This document shows positions 11,473 to 23,588 of a DNA stretch of 64,000 nucleotides, piece by piece; the stretch's first letter is position 1, and every line of letters begins with the position of its first letter. The translations under genes and the position numbers were made by a program. The stretch is from NCBI GenBank assembly GCA_963969395.1, contig OZ017797.1:22444001-22508000 (forward strand), in the 5' to 3' direction. This DNA comes from Pseudoscleropodium purum (Eukaryota > Streptophyta > Bryopsida > Hypnales > Brachytheciaceae). Under the pieces are notes generated by a model, which was not told where the DNA came from, ran no database searches, and saw only the letters and a list, made by a program, of their open reading frames with translations.

Positions 11473-12844
11473 TTAATACACTTCCTTAAGTAAATTCAAA
11501 ATCTCTCCGAATGTAGGTCTGACTGTAGGATTCAATTGCCAACACCTACACAATAAATCACGAGTCCATTTTTAAACATAGTGAGGCACTTCAAGTCTAC
11601 TCCCTTCAAGAATAAGGTCGTAGTTGTTTTTACAATGTCCTTCAAAAGGAAGTTTTCCTATCAAAATCTTATAATACAACATCCCATAATTGTAAACATC
11701 CACTTCTTTTGTAAATAGATGCAGGTTCTTGTTCAACACCTTATCTTTGAGCGCCTACAATATTTTTGGAGCTCTAAAGAAACTAGTTCCAACAACTCCA
11801 ATTGAGCACTCAAAGTCCGCAACATAATATTATAATCATCTCTAGTTGGAACCTCTCCATTGGCTATAGTGTAATCTCTAATATACTTGTCCATCTTCTT
11901 GATGACCTAACTACACAATACATTTGATGCTTTGAGGTCCCTATGAACAATGTTGCGATTGTACAACTCAAACATCCTTCTTGCAACACGATCTATGATC
12001 GTGATCTCCATCTTCCTTGAAAATGGTCCATTATCAATACAAGCTCTTACCTTCATGCAATGATCAATGAGAGTCCAAAGGTCTTTGTTTTCCCTCACTA
12101 AGACAAATGCAAACCGACCATCTAGCAATAAAGTCCCACATAATATGTGACAATTGTGTCTTGATGGATGAGATTCCCCACACTTTTGGCAATTCATAGC
12201 CTCTTTGTATTGCTGGAACATTCCTTGGGGCCATTGCTTATGCAAATCTCACACGGTCCCCTTCCAAAAGACCTTCAACACATGTTGTAGTCCATGTTCT
12301 CGCTCCATAGAATTGCTATTTGGATCGTTCAAAGTGACATGGGCATGGTAGAGCTCCACTTGCCTACCCTCCGCAAACTTCTCGCAAACCTCCAACTCAC
12401 CAACATTGTGGATTCCACCACCGCCAAATGTGCAAAAGAATTGACCCCAAGGGGATGCTTTTGCAACGACTGGAAGACTTTCACATTGCTCCCCTTGGCC
12501 TCTTCTTTGTCAAACTCACAATGCTCAATCAAGTAGCTCCAATGCACCTTGGATCGCTCAATCGCATCCTCCACACTCAAGTCATCCCCACTCTCAACCT
12601 TCCTCTTCTCAGTGCTCGTAGGCTCTGAGCATGCAGGAAAAAAAGTCGTCGAAGAAGAGGGGATGGTAGACTCCCTTCCAGACTCTAAGGCTGTCACATA
12701 TGCTGAGTCGCTTGATGCACACACACTTCTCAGATTTTCCAAGGGGAGAGTGAGCTCGCTTGGATCAGCCATCTCGTTATAGTGAGCTTGTGTTGGGGTC
12801 CCCTCGCTCTTCCTACTGGCCATGCAAGCAACCAGTGGGGGCAT
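11473..12844 (-). pseudogene. Protein kinase gene, decayed by frameshifts and stops
   Basis: An ATG at 12844 opens 171 codons of Ser/Glu-rich N-terminal sequence, then the frame shifts near 12370. The kinase part resumes in another frame at about 12245-11907, with HILCGTLLLDGRF (N-lobe strands), DLWTLIDHCM (hinge region) and the catalytic loop HRDLKASNVL. Further stops and shifts follow, but the C-lobe is still readable: VADFECSIG (DFG changed to DFE), GTSFFRAPKIL (APE changed to APK), VDVYNYGMLYYKIL and RPTFGEILNLLKEVY ending at 11473. Motifs fit a plant receptor-like or MLK-type Ser/Thr kinase domain. It is a different kinase type from the one at 5526. Certainly broken; the original intron pattern, if any, cannot be recovered. 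Confidence 0.75.
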
Positions 12845-14836
12845 TAGCGATTCACATTAAAGGAGTTTCAAACAGAGATATTGCCTAAATACCAAGAAGT
12901 TCGAACCCACAATATGTAGGAAATTCATTTTGAAGCAAAACTGACCGATCTATACTGCCGGATGGATGTCCTGGACAACAGTGAGCAAGAAAGTCGGAAC
13001 CCAAGCCCCCTGGAAAATAAGAGCGTAGAGTCTACAGCGACAGCAGCACACTCCTTCTAGCTCAAGTAAAGAATCCACTCGGACCTGCATCAAGAGAATT
13101 GGGGGCACAAATCGAAAAGAACGAAACTGACTTCACGAACTGAAAAGTCAACATACCGTCTCTCTGTCGTCGTGAGCAGGTGTAGGCTCTTGGGCGACGT
13201 TGTTGTATCCAGGGAAGACGCTCACTGGCGTTGCAAATTCAAGGCCCCTCCAGGCTGGCGAGCAAGCGCATATTTTTGTTGTGAACCTCCTCCAACTCTC
13301 CCCTCCAGCGAAGCTTATCCTCCTACACAGCAGCAGCAATGCTGAGGTTTGAGGATTTTGCAGACTGGGTCGAGGACTCGTTTACTCCACCGCGTGAGGC
13401 CCTGGAAGTTCGGACCAAAGATGCGGGTACCCTGCAGACATTTCAGAAGCTCGGCGGTAATGGTTACTGATAAAAATAATAATAAACAGACATTGTAACC
13501 AAAATACCGACTGGAGTCTTCCATTGAATCCAGCGAAGGTAGGAGGACCCAGTGTTTCGGATATTTCTTGAGTTTTACCAGCTATTTTCATTGGGTTCCC
13601 ATGTTGAACCGCCTTTTCAAGAACCGCCTTTTCAAGTACTATGTCCGGTTATCCTCTCTATTTTTTATTCTTAGAAATAGAAATGATATAGATTTTATAT
13701 TCACTGATTTTTTTCGATGCTTTTCAAATTGCAACCAAGTTCTTTCGAAACTCCTGAACTGCCTCTGAGTACATCCCTCTTGCTCTGCGTTGGGGACTTA
13801 GTTTCCACTTTAATTTACAAGCACCACAGGTGACTCTCTGTGGTAGGACTCGATTGCCATATCCACCTGGTTTCAGAAAACCCGGGGGACATCACTAGCA
13901 ATGCACAACGCTAAAATCATCATAAAAATGCATCCACAACTTTCAAATTATCCGAACCTTGCTCTTCCAACATAACCAGCAAGACGGCCAAGTGAAGTGG
14001 AAAACCCAAAATGGACCAACAAATGCACATGTCGTATCTCCAATAAAGAGTTCCAGAGGGCATGCATATCGATCATAAGTCATCAAGGTTTTCGATGTCC
14101 ACAACAAGTCTGAGTCTCAAACTGAAGCCATAGCGGGTAAGATTATGCCACAATTGCAGCACAAGCTTCCTTTGAACCACTGTACTATACTTGGCAATTT
14201 GTTGCAAAAGTGTGGAAAAACACTCAGTATTGACACGTCATAGCTTGGGCACTACAATAAATCCAATACATACGTTACTAACTTGTTCAATTTCTACTTA
14301 CTATAGGAGTCTCAACGGGTTGTCTGCCTTGGAAACACTCCATAATTAGACTTCAATCTTAATCCGGGCACTTTAACAAGAAAACCCTAAAACAGTGCTC
14401 CTCTAAGTGCATGTAACAAGCACATAAAAATACCTTCACACATGGTGTTGTACTGTACAACTCAAGTTTTGCCGAAGGCATGAGCTCCATCATTAGGGAA
14501 TTAGGGATCCATCTAAAGTAAGGCTCGGCGCATCTAAAATTGACACTAATTACAACTCGAGCTGATTCCCAATTTGGGAAGTGTTGATCATGGGTGTGCA
14601 GATCTTTGTCCTTCCACCATTGCATGGAGGGGAAAATTTCTGAATGTCGCTTCAAACTTCTTACCGAAGGAAAAATCCTTGAAGTTATCAATTACCACCA
14701 AATGAATGATCAAATTTTGAAATTTTGAAATCGGAATGGGAACTCATATGCACCTTGGGATTGGGGTGCAAGGTACAACTTCCCGTTGCCGTCAGTCACC
14801 CAATTTCTACATCTACTGCACACATCTCCCTTCAAA
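12845..14836. other. Intergenic, no convincing gene
   Basis: Mixed-composition sequence with only short overlapping frames (for example 13148-13591, minus) that show no domain or splice logic. Some of it may be 5' sequence of the kinase pseudogene. Confidence 0.5.
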
Positions 14837-16444
14837 TCAGAACCCCAAACAGCTCCAGGACCCGGCCTTCTTCCCAGGCGCCACGACCTCATTTCGACAT
14901 CCACACTCAGTCACCGGCAACCGATGCAGCGGTTTACTCGTTTCCACGGCGTCGTTAGTTTCGATCTGCCACAGCGTCTTCTTCACGTGATCAGGATTCT
15001 TGATATCCAGCTTCTGAAACTCCACCATGTCGGGCAAAACTTTCGTAAACTGAGTCTCGTATTGTCCAAACAGGGTCTTGGGGCGGTAGGCGCGTTTCTC
15101 GCCTTCCTTGACGGACAGGGCGATGCGATCCGTTACGGACCAGTGCAGCTTGGCACCGTTCGTTTCGATGGCTTCCCGGTCGAAACGATTGCAAAACCAT
15201 TTGTAGTATCCGCAGAGGAAAAGAGCGTACGAATCTTCGGGTGTGCGCAGGGAGACGCGGCGGGTGGGAAGGGGAGTGCCGTCGGAGCTGCTGCTTCGAG
15301 TGGGAGGCGAGTCGTAGGTCCAGTAGAAGCGAAGGCCATGCTTCATGGCGTGTTTCTGCATCCACATGTAGGAGTATTGCCAGAGGTCGTCCGGGTCGTC
15401 AAAGTCGTCTAGGTCTGCACCGCCACCGACGTTGCAGTGACTACCCACGAACCAGACTTGCTTGACCTCTTGATTTTGTGGGGTGACTGTGTCCCAGAGA
15501 GTGGGAGCGAAGTGCTTGCGGTGTTCGTCGATGGCGAGAGCGTGGTAGGCGTTTTCCACAATGCACGAGAGACCTTGGTCGTGGAACTTATACCGCTTGC
15601 TGCTATATCGAGAGAAGGGGTAGATGTGGTCGTCGAGGAATTTGGACCCTGTTTTGGGCATACCGACGGCCCCGACGGTGTCCCACACGCCGAGCATCTT
15701 GATTGTCACGCGGTGAATGCGGAAGCTGGCTTTCGTGGCGGTGGTTGTGAAGTCCTGCCAAGCGTTGTAGAAGGCTTTGTGAGAAGCAGGGTCTTTCTTG
15801 TCCGTCCCATCGGAAGTGGTGGTGTGGACGGACGCCTGGTACATGTCGTACGCTTTCACCACGACTGGGCTGTCATCCTCCAACTCCGGCTGATTCGTGG
15901 CGGATATGGATTCATTCTTCAGGACCCCGCCACACCGGTGCACGAGCGAGACGAAAGAGCGCGCGGAAAACGCCCCGCGACTGAAGCCGAACACGAAAAT
16001 TTCGTCTCCTTCGCAGTAGTTGTTGGACAACCAGACGTAGCCCGCGATGACGTTTGCTGAAAGGCCGTAACCAAATCCTAAACCGGATAAATGGCCGAGG
16101 ACGTCGGTGCCCACCCCTTTGATGTACTTCACCAGCTGCAGGGGCTGACGCTCGGGCTCCAACACGGACTCCCCGCTTGCGACGTCGGTACCGACCTTAG
16201 TGCATGGCGCGTAATCCTCCGGCTTCGAATCGTCAATAGCCTCGAACATACGGGCAACATTCGACAAGTTCATCCTCTGGTTCCCCGTGCCATCAAACAT
16301 CAGCACCAGGCGACGATGGGGTGGTTTCAACGGGTTCTGCTTGGGATCTTCCGAATCGCAGTGCCTATTTAAGGCGCTCATCCTGTCATCAAATTTGGAA
16401 TTCATGTCACAAACATACTCAATCTCAAAATAATATTCCCGCAT
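14837..16444 (-). CDS. DUF2235 alpha/beta-hydrolase (Tle1-like phospholipase fold)
   Basis: An uninterrupted frame of 535 aa from ATG 16444; ATGs at 16405 and 16381 are also possible starts, and the frame is open a little further upstream. DUF2235 proteins share the fold of bacterial Tle1 phospholipase effectors and are also common in fungi. Visible motifs: RRLVLMFDGTGN (about 45-56), nucleophile elbow FGFSRGAFSAR with Ser155, LGVWDTVGAVGMP with Asp255, and VWFVGSHCNVGGG with His336, together a full Ser-Asp-His set. No signal peptide or membrane segment is evident, so a cytosolic protein is likely. The coding region has no intron and is much more GC-rich than its flanks, unlike the intron-bearing genes further on. 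The substrate is unknown; a lipid or ester hydrolase is the family-based guess. Confidence 0.85.
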   Translation of the reverse strand: MREYYFEIEYVCDMNSKFDDRMSALNRHCDSEDPKQNPLKPPHRRLVLMFDGTGNQRMNLSNVARMFEAIDDSKPEDYAPCTKVGTDVASGESVLEPERQPLQLVKYIKGVGTDVLGHLSGLGFGYGLSANVIAGYVWLSNNYCEGDEIFVFGFSRGAFSARSFVSLVHRCGGVLKNESISATNQPELEDDSPVVVKAYDMYQASVHTTTSDGTDKKDPASHKAFYNAWQDFTTTATKASFRIHRVTIKMLGVWDTVGAVGMPKTGSKFLDDHIYPFSRYSSKRYKFHDQGLSCIVENAYHALAIDEHRKHFAPTLWDTVTPQNQEVKQVWFVGSHCNVGGGADLDDFDDPDDLWQYSYMWMQKHAMKHGLRFYWTYDSPPTRSSSSDGTPLPTRRVSLRTPEDSYALFLCGYYKWFCNRFDREAIETNGAKLHWSVTDRIALSVKEGEKRAYRPKTLFGQYETQFTKVLPDMVEFQKLDIKNPDHVKKTLWQIETNDAVETSKPLHRLPVTECGCRNEVVAPGKKAGSWSCLGF

Positions 16445-16524
16445 GGGATTCAACTCATCGATAGCAAGCCAGAAGTAGAGAGATGTATCTGCGACTTGTG
16501 ATGTGCAATCGCTTTGCAAAACAT

Positions 16525-18288
16525 GCTCTAGAGCTCAATCTGTACTCAAATTTCCAAGCGCGATTTCTAGAAAGTCTACATTATAACGTCTACCTTCATA
16601 CATAATTCATTCGTAACTCATGGTTCATCGTATTGTACGAACAGACGAGATTGCTGAAGGAAAAACAAAAATCAGCACAGGGAACCCAACTTGACAACTT
16701 GGCAAGTTTTGTAGAATGCTAGAAATTGCTTGCAATTGCAACGAGCTTGATTCCAAGCATTAATCTTCAACTTACAGACTCCATAAAAGTAAATGAGATT
16801 GTTCACCTGTTTCGCAGACAGCGCAGCTGTGAGACTCAAGCGCTTTCTCAGAGATCCGCTTCAAAATGAAAGGATGTTCAAAAACTACACGCACTACAGT
16901 TGTCTCGCACGAAATCCTCGTAATGCAGAAAGCTTCTCAAGCTACGATGCACCTGTATTCACTATTCTCGATCACAAACCTCCAAGCAAGTCTGCACAGA
17001 TATAGATTCTCAAGGATAAATCCTAGCTTCATATATACTGTACCACCAAGGACGAGATCCACCAACCCCGGATAGCGACGCAACATCCCAGAAGCTGCTA
17101 TGCCAGGCTTGCTTGTTGGTCCAAGAAAGGAATTGACTAGTAGATTCCACTCATTCGAAGTGTTGTAAGGAAGGTACGGCAATTCTATTTTTTTTGGCTG
17201 ACGCCGCGAGTGAATTTACGTTGACGATGGCAGCCGCAAGTACGCATGTTGACTGTCGGAGAATGTTTTGGTTTGAACACGTATGTGTTGACCGGCTGGA
17301 GGCGAGGATAACGGGGATTGAGGAGAAAACATGACCTTCAGGAAATATCTGAACACTCGCAGAGCACCCTGGCTGTAGTCAATTTCCTTCAGTGAATTTG
17401 CACGTGAAGCGTCCTTAGGACGCACTGGTCAACATGGAAAGCGTCCTTTTGGGTACCGCGTGAATCATTTGCTTAAAAAGTTCAAGAGTATTTGTTGGAG
17501 GTCAAACTACTCTCCAAGGCACTTAGGCACGTGCCCTTTTAAGACAAAATTTCAAGGATGATCATTTGCACTTTTGTCTTTTGTGAAAAGATCCTCTCTC
17601 ATCCATCAAATACTTATAGTGACCATGGTGTCCCTCTAGGAATAAACCGATATTTTCATTATAAACACTAAGTTCCAAATAGATGACAAAGAATCCTAGC
17701 TACCTTGTAAAGAGAGAAGTGCAATTGTTCATCTTTGGAATTTTGTACACAAAGAAAAGGCCTTGCACAATTGTTTGACCTGTTTTTTATTTATTTTTCA
17801 AATAGATGAATCACAATGTACCAAAAAGAATGATTTTCAAAGTGTTTAATCCATCCTAATAGGGTTATCCCTAAAAGAACAAGCCTATGACCATTGATTT
17901 TAAGCCTTACTACCCATCACTTTGTTTGTTGCCATTTTGCAACTAGATGTGAATGAAAAAAATTATATTTATTTTTAAGAGATGAAGTCATATATGTCTA
18001 CTACAAGTTTTTTTAATTTTTTAATTTTTGAGAGAAAATATGAAATTACTATGAAATTCTTCAAAAAAAATGAAAAAAATTCATTTCAAATATAAAACTT
18101 ATTCAAAATTTCTAAAATTATCATCATTAAAAGATGTATATTATAGTGTATAACATCAAAGTATAAACCAAATTGTTGAGCTACTTTAATCCCTAACTAC
18201 CCAATTGACCATATATGCTTGATCTGAAATTTTAGGCTTGTTTTAGTGTAGGCAATCAAATTCCTTTGATAGTCTTAAAAAATGTGAT
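16525..18288. other. Intergenic, no gene seen
   Basis: The first ~700 bp, of moderate GC, may hold the promoter or leader of the DUF2235 gene (minus strand). After about 17.45 kb it becomes AT-rich without recognisable features. Confidence 0.5.
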
Positions 18289-18441
18289 CATGGTTGTCAC
18301 ATTGAACAGATTACTATTCATTTCACGTCCTACAAGACAAGTTACTATTCATCAGATGTATGTAAGACGTACATCTGATGAATAGTAACTTGTCTTGTAG
18401 GACGTGAAATGAATAGTAATCTGTCCAATGTGACAACCATG
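18289..18441. repeat. Long near-perfect inverted repeat (72-bp arms)
   Basis: Arms 18289-18360 and 18370-18441 are reverse complements with a single difference (attgaacag against ctgtccaat, which would form a G-U pair in RNA), around a 9-bp loop (tgtaagacg). There is no coding frame. The outer sequence also pairs weakly (aatgtgatcatgg with catgaatgtga). It may be a young foldback MITE or a small-RNA hairpin locus. Confidence 0.9.
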
Positions 18442-19073
18442 AATGTGATAGGAAGTTTTGAAGGTTAACTATTGAAAACTTTTGTTTTTCATTGAAAAGG
18501 TAAATATTTGATTTTTGAGAGGTCTCAAAGGCATGTATTTCAGTATTTCCATTAGTAAAAAAGTAAAGCTTGTTAATTTTACTTCATTCTTTGACTTTGA
18601 ACAAAGTTTGCAAATTTCACTTGATTTGGGATCTAAAAAATTGTACTTATTGATTTTCTTTGAAAATGGTCCCAATCAAAACTTAAAAGAGTAAGTATTT
18701 CATGATTTTCATCATTGAAAATGTAAACTTACAATTGTTAATTTGGAATTATTTGCGATTTATACTTATAAAAAAATTGCATTTCAACAATTACAAAGTA
18801 GATTAGGTGATGAGTTTGATAGCTATTAGAGGAGATTTACTTGGTCTAAAGGGCTGTAAGTTCCTCAGGGTTCTCAACCTATCAAAACTCATAGCAATTG
18901 TTGTCTAGTATGGCATAATGACTGCCACTTCATTTTTTTTCAATTAAAAAAAAATTCAACTTTTTTTTTCAATTTAAGAATTAAAAAAAAGAAACCCTTA
19001 AAAAAATTCTAACAACCTAGTGTTCTTTAACTACGGGGAGAATTACGGGGAACATGGGCTTGAAACGGCCCTC

Positions 19074-19105
19074 CCTCCCCCCCCCCCGGCCCCCCCCCCC
19101 CCCCA
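19074..19105. repeat. Poly-C tract followed by poly-A
   Basis: About 25 C residues with a GG interruption, then nine A. Such runs are prone to assembly or basecalling error. Confidence 0.8.
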
Positions 19106-19126
19106 AAAAAAAACAAAACTCTTCTA

Positions 19127-19423
19127 ATGTCTTCATTTGAACTTCAGTTTTTTGGAAGTGCATTTTAGTGTGCTAATGGCCCACTCAAGGGCTATCAAAA
19201 TGCATTCTAATAAGGAAGTTCTTGAAACATCTACATGGTTAGATTTTAAAACAAAAAACAATTTGCTTCATTGATAATAACTATAAGCCCTTGTTCTTTT
19301 TCCATTGAAAAAAACACACTTGGAAAGCATTGGGTATTCAACATTAGAGAAAAACATAGCCCTTGGATGGGTTGTTAGTATACTAAAATACACTTCCAAA
19401 AACTTGAATTTCAAATGAAGAGT
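19127..19423. mobile_element. Inverted-repeat (MITE-like) element, ~300 bp
   Basis: Left arm 19127-19192 (cttcatttgaacttcag ... caagggctat) matches the reverse complement of 19357-19423 at about 80-85%. The word tttttggaagtgcattttag occurs once more just after the right arm, suggesting an older nested copy. The interior has no coding frame. Confidence 0.65.
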
Positions 19424-22014
19424 TCAAGATTTTTGGAAGTGCATTTTAGTGTGCTAAATGAAGCTACTAATAGTAGAATAGGGACCCTATCAAATGTGTT
19501 AGATCTATATTGTCACCTTGTATGAATTTTGTGAAATGTAGTTTGATTTTGTTTGCGAACATTTTGAATAATATATATAGTATACAAGCAAATCTAAATT
19601 GTTTAGGAGATACAAAATTGAATGTGTAAGCAAAATGTCAGATCAAAATTTTGGCAACCAATAAACTAGTATATTCAAAGAACAGTATGAAGTAAACAAT
19701 TTGAATGTGCTCCTACATCTGTCCTACTTTTAATAGCTTTTCACAGAAATCCACATAAAACGATTTAAAATGGCAAGTACTATTATAATTCTCCAATCAC
19801 ATTGCTTGAGCCTTTTGCATGTCAATTGAGCTAAAATGGGGGAATGTAATATCCCTTCCTAGTTCCTTCTTCAAAAGTACAAATTAATCTCAACTCAGAC
19901 CCATTTTCTCTATTTTGAGGTGGCCCTCTAGTAGCCTAAGATTTTTTCTAATGGGGTTTAAATTACACAATCAACAAACCATGATTATAGATCCAAAGTT
20001 TGTAATGCCATAAAATACTAAAATTTAGGAATTTTTTTAATTCTCCAATTGGAATAGAAATTATACTTGATAAACTTCATTTCTTGATTTGGATTCAAAA
20101 TTTTTTTAAATAATACTTCTATAACTAAAATTCACATCACCAAGAGTAAATAGCAAAAAATGACCAAAATATACTAGAAGGCTTCAAGGTTGATTTTTGG
20201 ATTAAGCATCTTTTTCTTTAAAAAAATAAATAATACTATAACAAGAAGAATGTGCAATACTATTCACTAAAAATGTACTAAAACAACTTTCAAAAAAGAA
20301 TTGGATTAAAAAACGTCTTTTAAGGATTAACCAACCAATGAATCTTTGCAAATTAACCCTTAGTCAGAGTCTCAAAAGTCTCATCTATGATCTCAATTTT
20401 TAGCAAGAATTTTTAAAACTTTTAATTAAGATAGAAATCTAATTAGCTTTCTAGGAGTACAATTTTTATTTCAATCAATGATTAGTAGCAAAAGTTATGC
20501 TAAAATAAGTGATGGTAAGTAATAAAAAAAATCGAAATATTTAAAGAATGATTTTTCATAAATCAAATATTTTTTGCCTATGTGGAAATATTTGATTCAT
20601 TCCATTTGGATAAGTAATTTGAAAGTTATGATATTTTATATTTTTTAGGCAATTTTAGTAAATTCTTGAGAAAAGAATGTATTGGATTCATTTTTTTTTA
20701 AAGTTGCAGTTTGTTTTCTAAAACAATCTCATTGTTGGGATTAGTATATTTCAATTCCATCTTAGAGCTATCAACAATTTATTTTTTCCTCTAACTTGTA
20801 CCTACTTTGATTTAATAGTTTTTCAACACCTAATGTCCCATTGTCCCATCACGGGACAAGATTGATTTTAGATAGGCTTCTAAACTCTCAAATTTTGTCA
20901 AAAAACTTTGAAACTTTTTTCCAACATGCACATTTTGTCGAGCTTTATGTACACATTTTTTTTTTCTTCAAATCTACTTATCCTTCAAAAGTTACTATCA
21001 TTTTTTTGGAAAATGGAGATTGGCATATAGGATGAGCAAGCTAGAATACCTTGACTTCTAACTAGGTCAATAAAGGAGGCAACTAGGTACATAGAAGGTT
21101 CACATAATCTAGACAATCAATTATATGGCAAGACTACCATTTGTAATGCAAGTGGTGAAATTTAGGGTTGATGTTTCCAATAGTAGGGAATATATTGGAA
21201 ACACAAAGGGACCCTTTTTTTTAAGGTACAAAATTTTCATGGCCTCTCTTTTATTCCCATATGCTTTCTAAATTTTATGAGAACTAGAGAGTTAGCTTTT
21301 TTTAGATGGTAAAAAATAACTAAATCATTAGATTTAGTGTTTGGATTACATTCTTACATCCATATAAAGTGAAAATTGAGCTTGAAAAAAACACTAATGT
21401 ATTGTCAAATTTTAGTACATCTTTCCCTTGGAAGAGTTTTTGGTTGTGTTCCATTTCTTTTTCTGGCATGAAAATTGGTGGAGATAGACCTATCAAATGT
21501 AGACTATGAAAATTAATTTAATTTAAAGTGCATAGCACAAAAATATTCCACAAATGGCAATCAAAGTCATCTAAAATTGTAGGGTAGCATTCAAAAACTT
21601 TTTTTTCATCTTTGAATGCTAATATCTTCCAATCTATAAGGTCAAATTTTGTAAAAATTTTAACAAATGATTTAATGCAAGTGAAGTAGAAGATCTTATG
21701 ATTATCTTCTATTAAAAAAATTATGTATTCTTGAATGCAACAAAAGTGGTAGTTTTAAGTGTTTTTTGATAGGAATTTGGCCTTGGGACTTCAAAGATTC
21801 AACTAAATTCACTCCTAAAGATTTAAAAATGGATTATCCCAATTTCCAAAGGGCAATACTTTAGAGTAGTTAAAAATGTTACATTCTCTCATTTTGGCAT
21901 CTAACAACTAGCTACCAACTAATTATGCAATAAAGAAATAACTTGCCTATTCTACTTTATATTTGAATGTTCAATTATCCACCATGTGGATGATGAGTGT
22001 TTTGAAAAAATAAT
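19424..22014. other. AT-rich intergenic DNA, no feature seen
   Basis: About 2.6 kb with no sustained reading frame, domain or clear repeat boundary. Confidence 0.55.
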
Positions 22015-22537
22015 TTTGGGAGGGAAAATCCAATAAGGACTTGACTTACATGAGGACTAAAGTGTTTGATGATGGACTTATAAAATAATTGTAACAACAA
22101 ATAATGCACCAATAAGAAGACTACAAGAAACACATATATAATAACTCTTGCAATACTTTATAGGGGTAGGGGTGTACCTTTACTTTTGAATGCTCCATTA
22201 TCCATCTTTTTTGTAATTTTAAAAGAGAGCAATAACCATCAACTAAAGTATCAAAAAAGGAAAAAACACAAAGGGGGCTCAATTAGGATCCTAGACAAGT
22301 CTACAAGATTAGTAGTGAGATTCAAAATTAACTTCCTACTAGGGGTAAGGAATTCAAAACTAGCAAAGTCCAAAACATCATTTTTGCACCAAATGGAGTT
22401 GAATTCCAAAAAAAGCTTCGCTTTTTCTTTATCCGTACTACTTGCATATTGCCTAACAACTATCCATCTTTTTAAAGAATGATGTTTTGAAAAGTGTACT
22501 TCCTTGGATTAACCCATTAAAGACACAAATAACTAAC
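22015..22537. repeat. Direct repeat R1, left copy
   Basis: About 523 bp nearly collinear with 24505-25029, in the same orientation, from aatccaataagga to aagacacaaataacta. Together they bracket a ~2-kb segment containing the RING gene. The ends are not TG...CA, so an LTR interpretation is weak. Confidence 0.85.
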
Positions 22538-22958
22538 ATAATTACAGCCGAACATTTCATCTCTCACTTGAAACATTGAGTGACTCACTCGAGGACTCAC
22601 TTCTGTATAAGAATTTGCATCATCAAGTTTGTTAAATTGGTACAATTTGGTGCATGCAGCAAAATTGTCCTTCAAATGTGCACAAAGCTCTAAAAACCAA
22701 GACATGATTGATATTGAATTATATTTCAAGCTGCAAATCTTAAAAGTGCTGAAGTTTTGGAATATGCAAATTTAACAAAATTGGTGTTATAGAACTTTAG
22801 TTATTTTTCATATATATTGGATGGAGACAAATTTGCCTCATTAATTTCATGAATGACCAAGATCCAAGCTACTAACAACTAAATGATCATATGATCACAT
22901 GCTACTAGGCAATAAAAATACATTTATATCATAGTCCATTACTCTACCCAAATGGTAA

Positions 22959-23588
22959 TTAGTCATTTGCTTGAGCCAATTGCAATTCCAACTTTACTAT
23001 GGCTTGAGCCATTTGGTTTATCTCCTCCGAATGTTGCAATGTACTCTCCTATGCTTCTCGCATCAAGTCAAAGTTCCTTTGTCTCATTTGGTTCATTTCT
23101 CTTATTAGATTCCTCCTTAGGTTTGTCTCTTTGTGAAGTTCTTGAAATAACCAATTTGCTGCTTCCACAATGAAATTTGTGTCTACGCTAAAACCTTCTG
23201 TATTTGTTTGAGATGTCACTTGATGCAATTTTGGGTGAACAAAACATCTAGGATTTGGTGGACGAGGTGGGATGACATTGGTTGAAGTTGCTGCTTCTTT
23301 ATTGTTGATTGTGTTGTTCATTGGCTTTGCACTAGTTCCAAGTCCATAAAGAGCAAGGATGTTCATCTCTATTGTCAAGTTGGTTCTACAAATTGGACAA
23401 GTTTTGGGCTCATTTTGAAGCCACAAGTAGATGCATGACCAACAAAAGATGTGACCACATGAAGTTGCAATTGGATCACTTGGGGGCTTCATGCAAATGT
23501 GGCATTTTACTAGATGTGGAGAAAGTTTTGATTTGTCATCAATACATATGCCAAGTGGTGTAGATAATGGTGTACTCATTTTTTCCAT
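22959..23588 (-). pseudogene. RING-finger (RMA/RNF5-type) E3 ligase gene with one premature TAG
   Basis: ATG 23588 opens a 179-aa frame with a C3HC4 RING near the N-terminus: CHICMKPPSDP, then CGHIFCWSCIYLW, then CPICR. The spacing and the CGHIFCWSC core match RMA/RNF5-type ubiquitin ligases, which bind an E2 through this domain and act at the ER. A Pro/Asn-rich linker and a helical tail (LFQELHKETNLRR) follow. The frame stops at TAG 23049-23051, but the same frame then reads 29 further codons of clear coiled-coil character (HSEEINQMAQAIVKLELQL) to a TAA at 22959. The ancestral protein was thus about 209 aa and the TAG is probably a CAG-to-TAG change. RMA proteins normally end in a membrane anchor; none is seen. 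The truncated protein would keep the whole RING, so it could still be functional. Confidence 0.75.

Noticed and set aside
14786..16372. Long plus-strand frames opposite the DUF2235 gene
   Set aside because: They are antisense shadows of a GC-rich coding region; the minus frame has all the family motifs.
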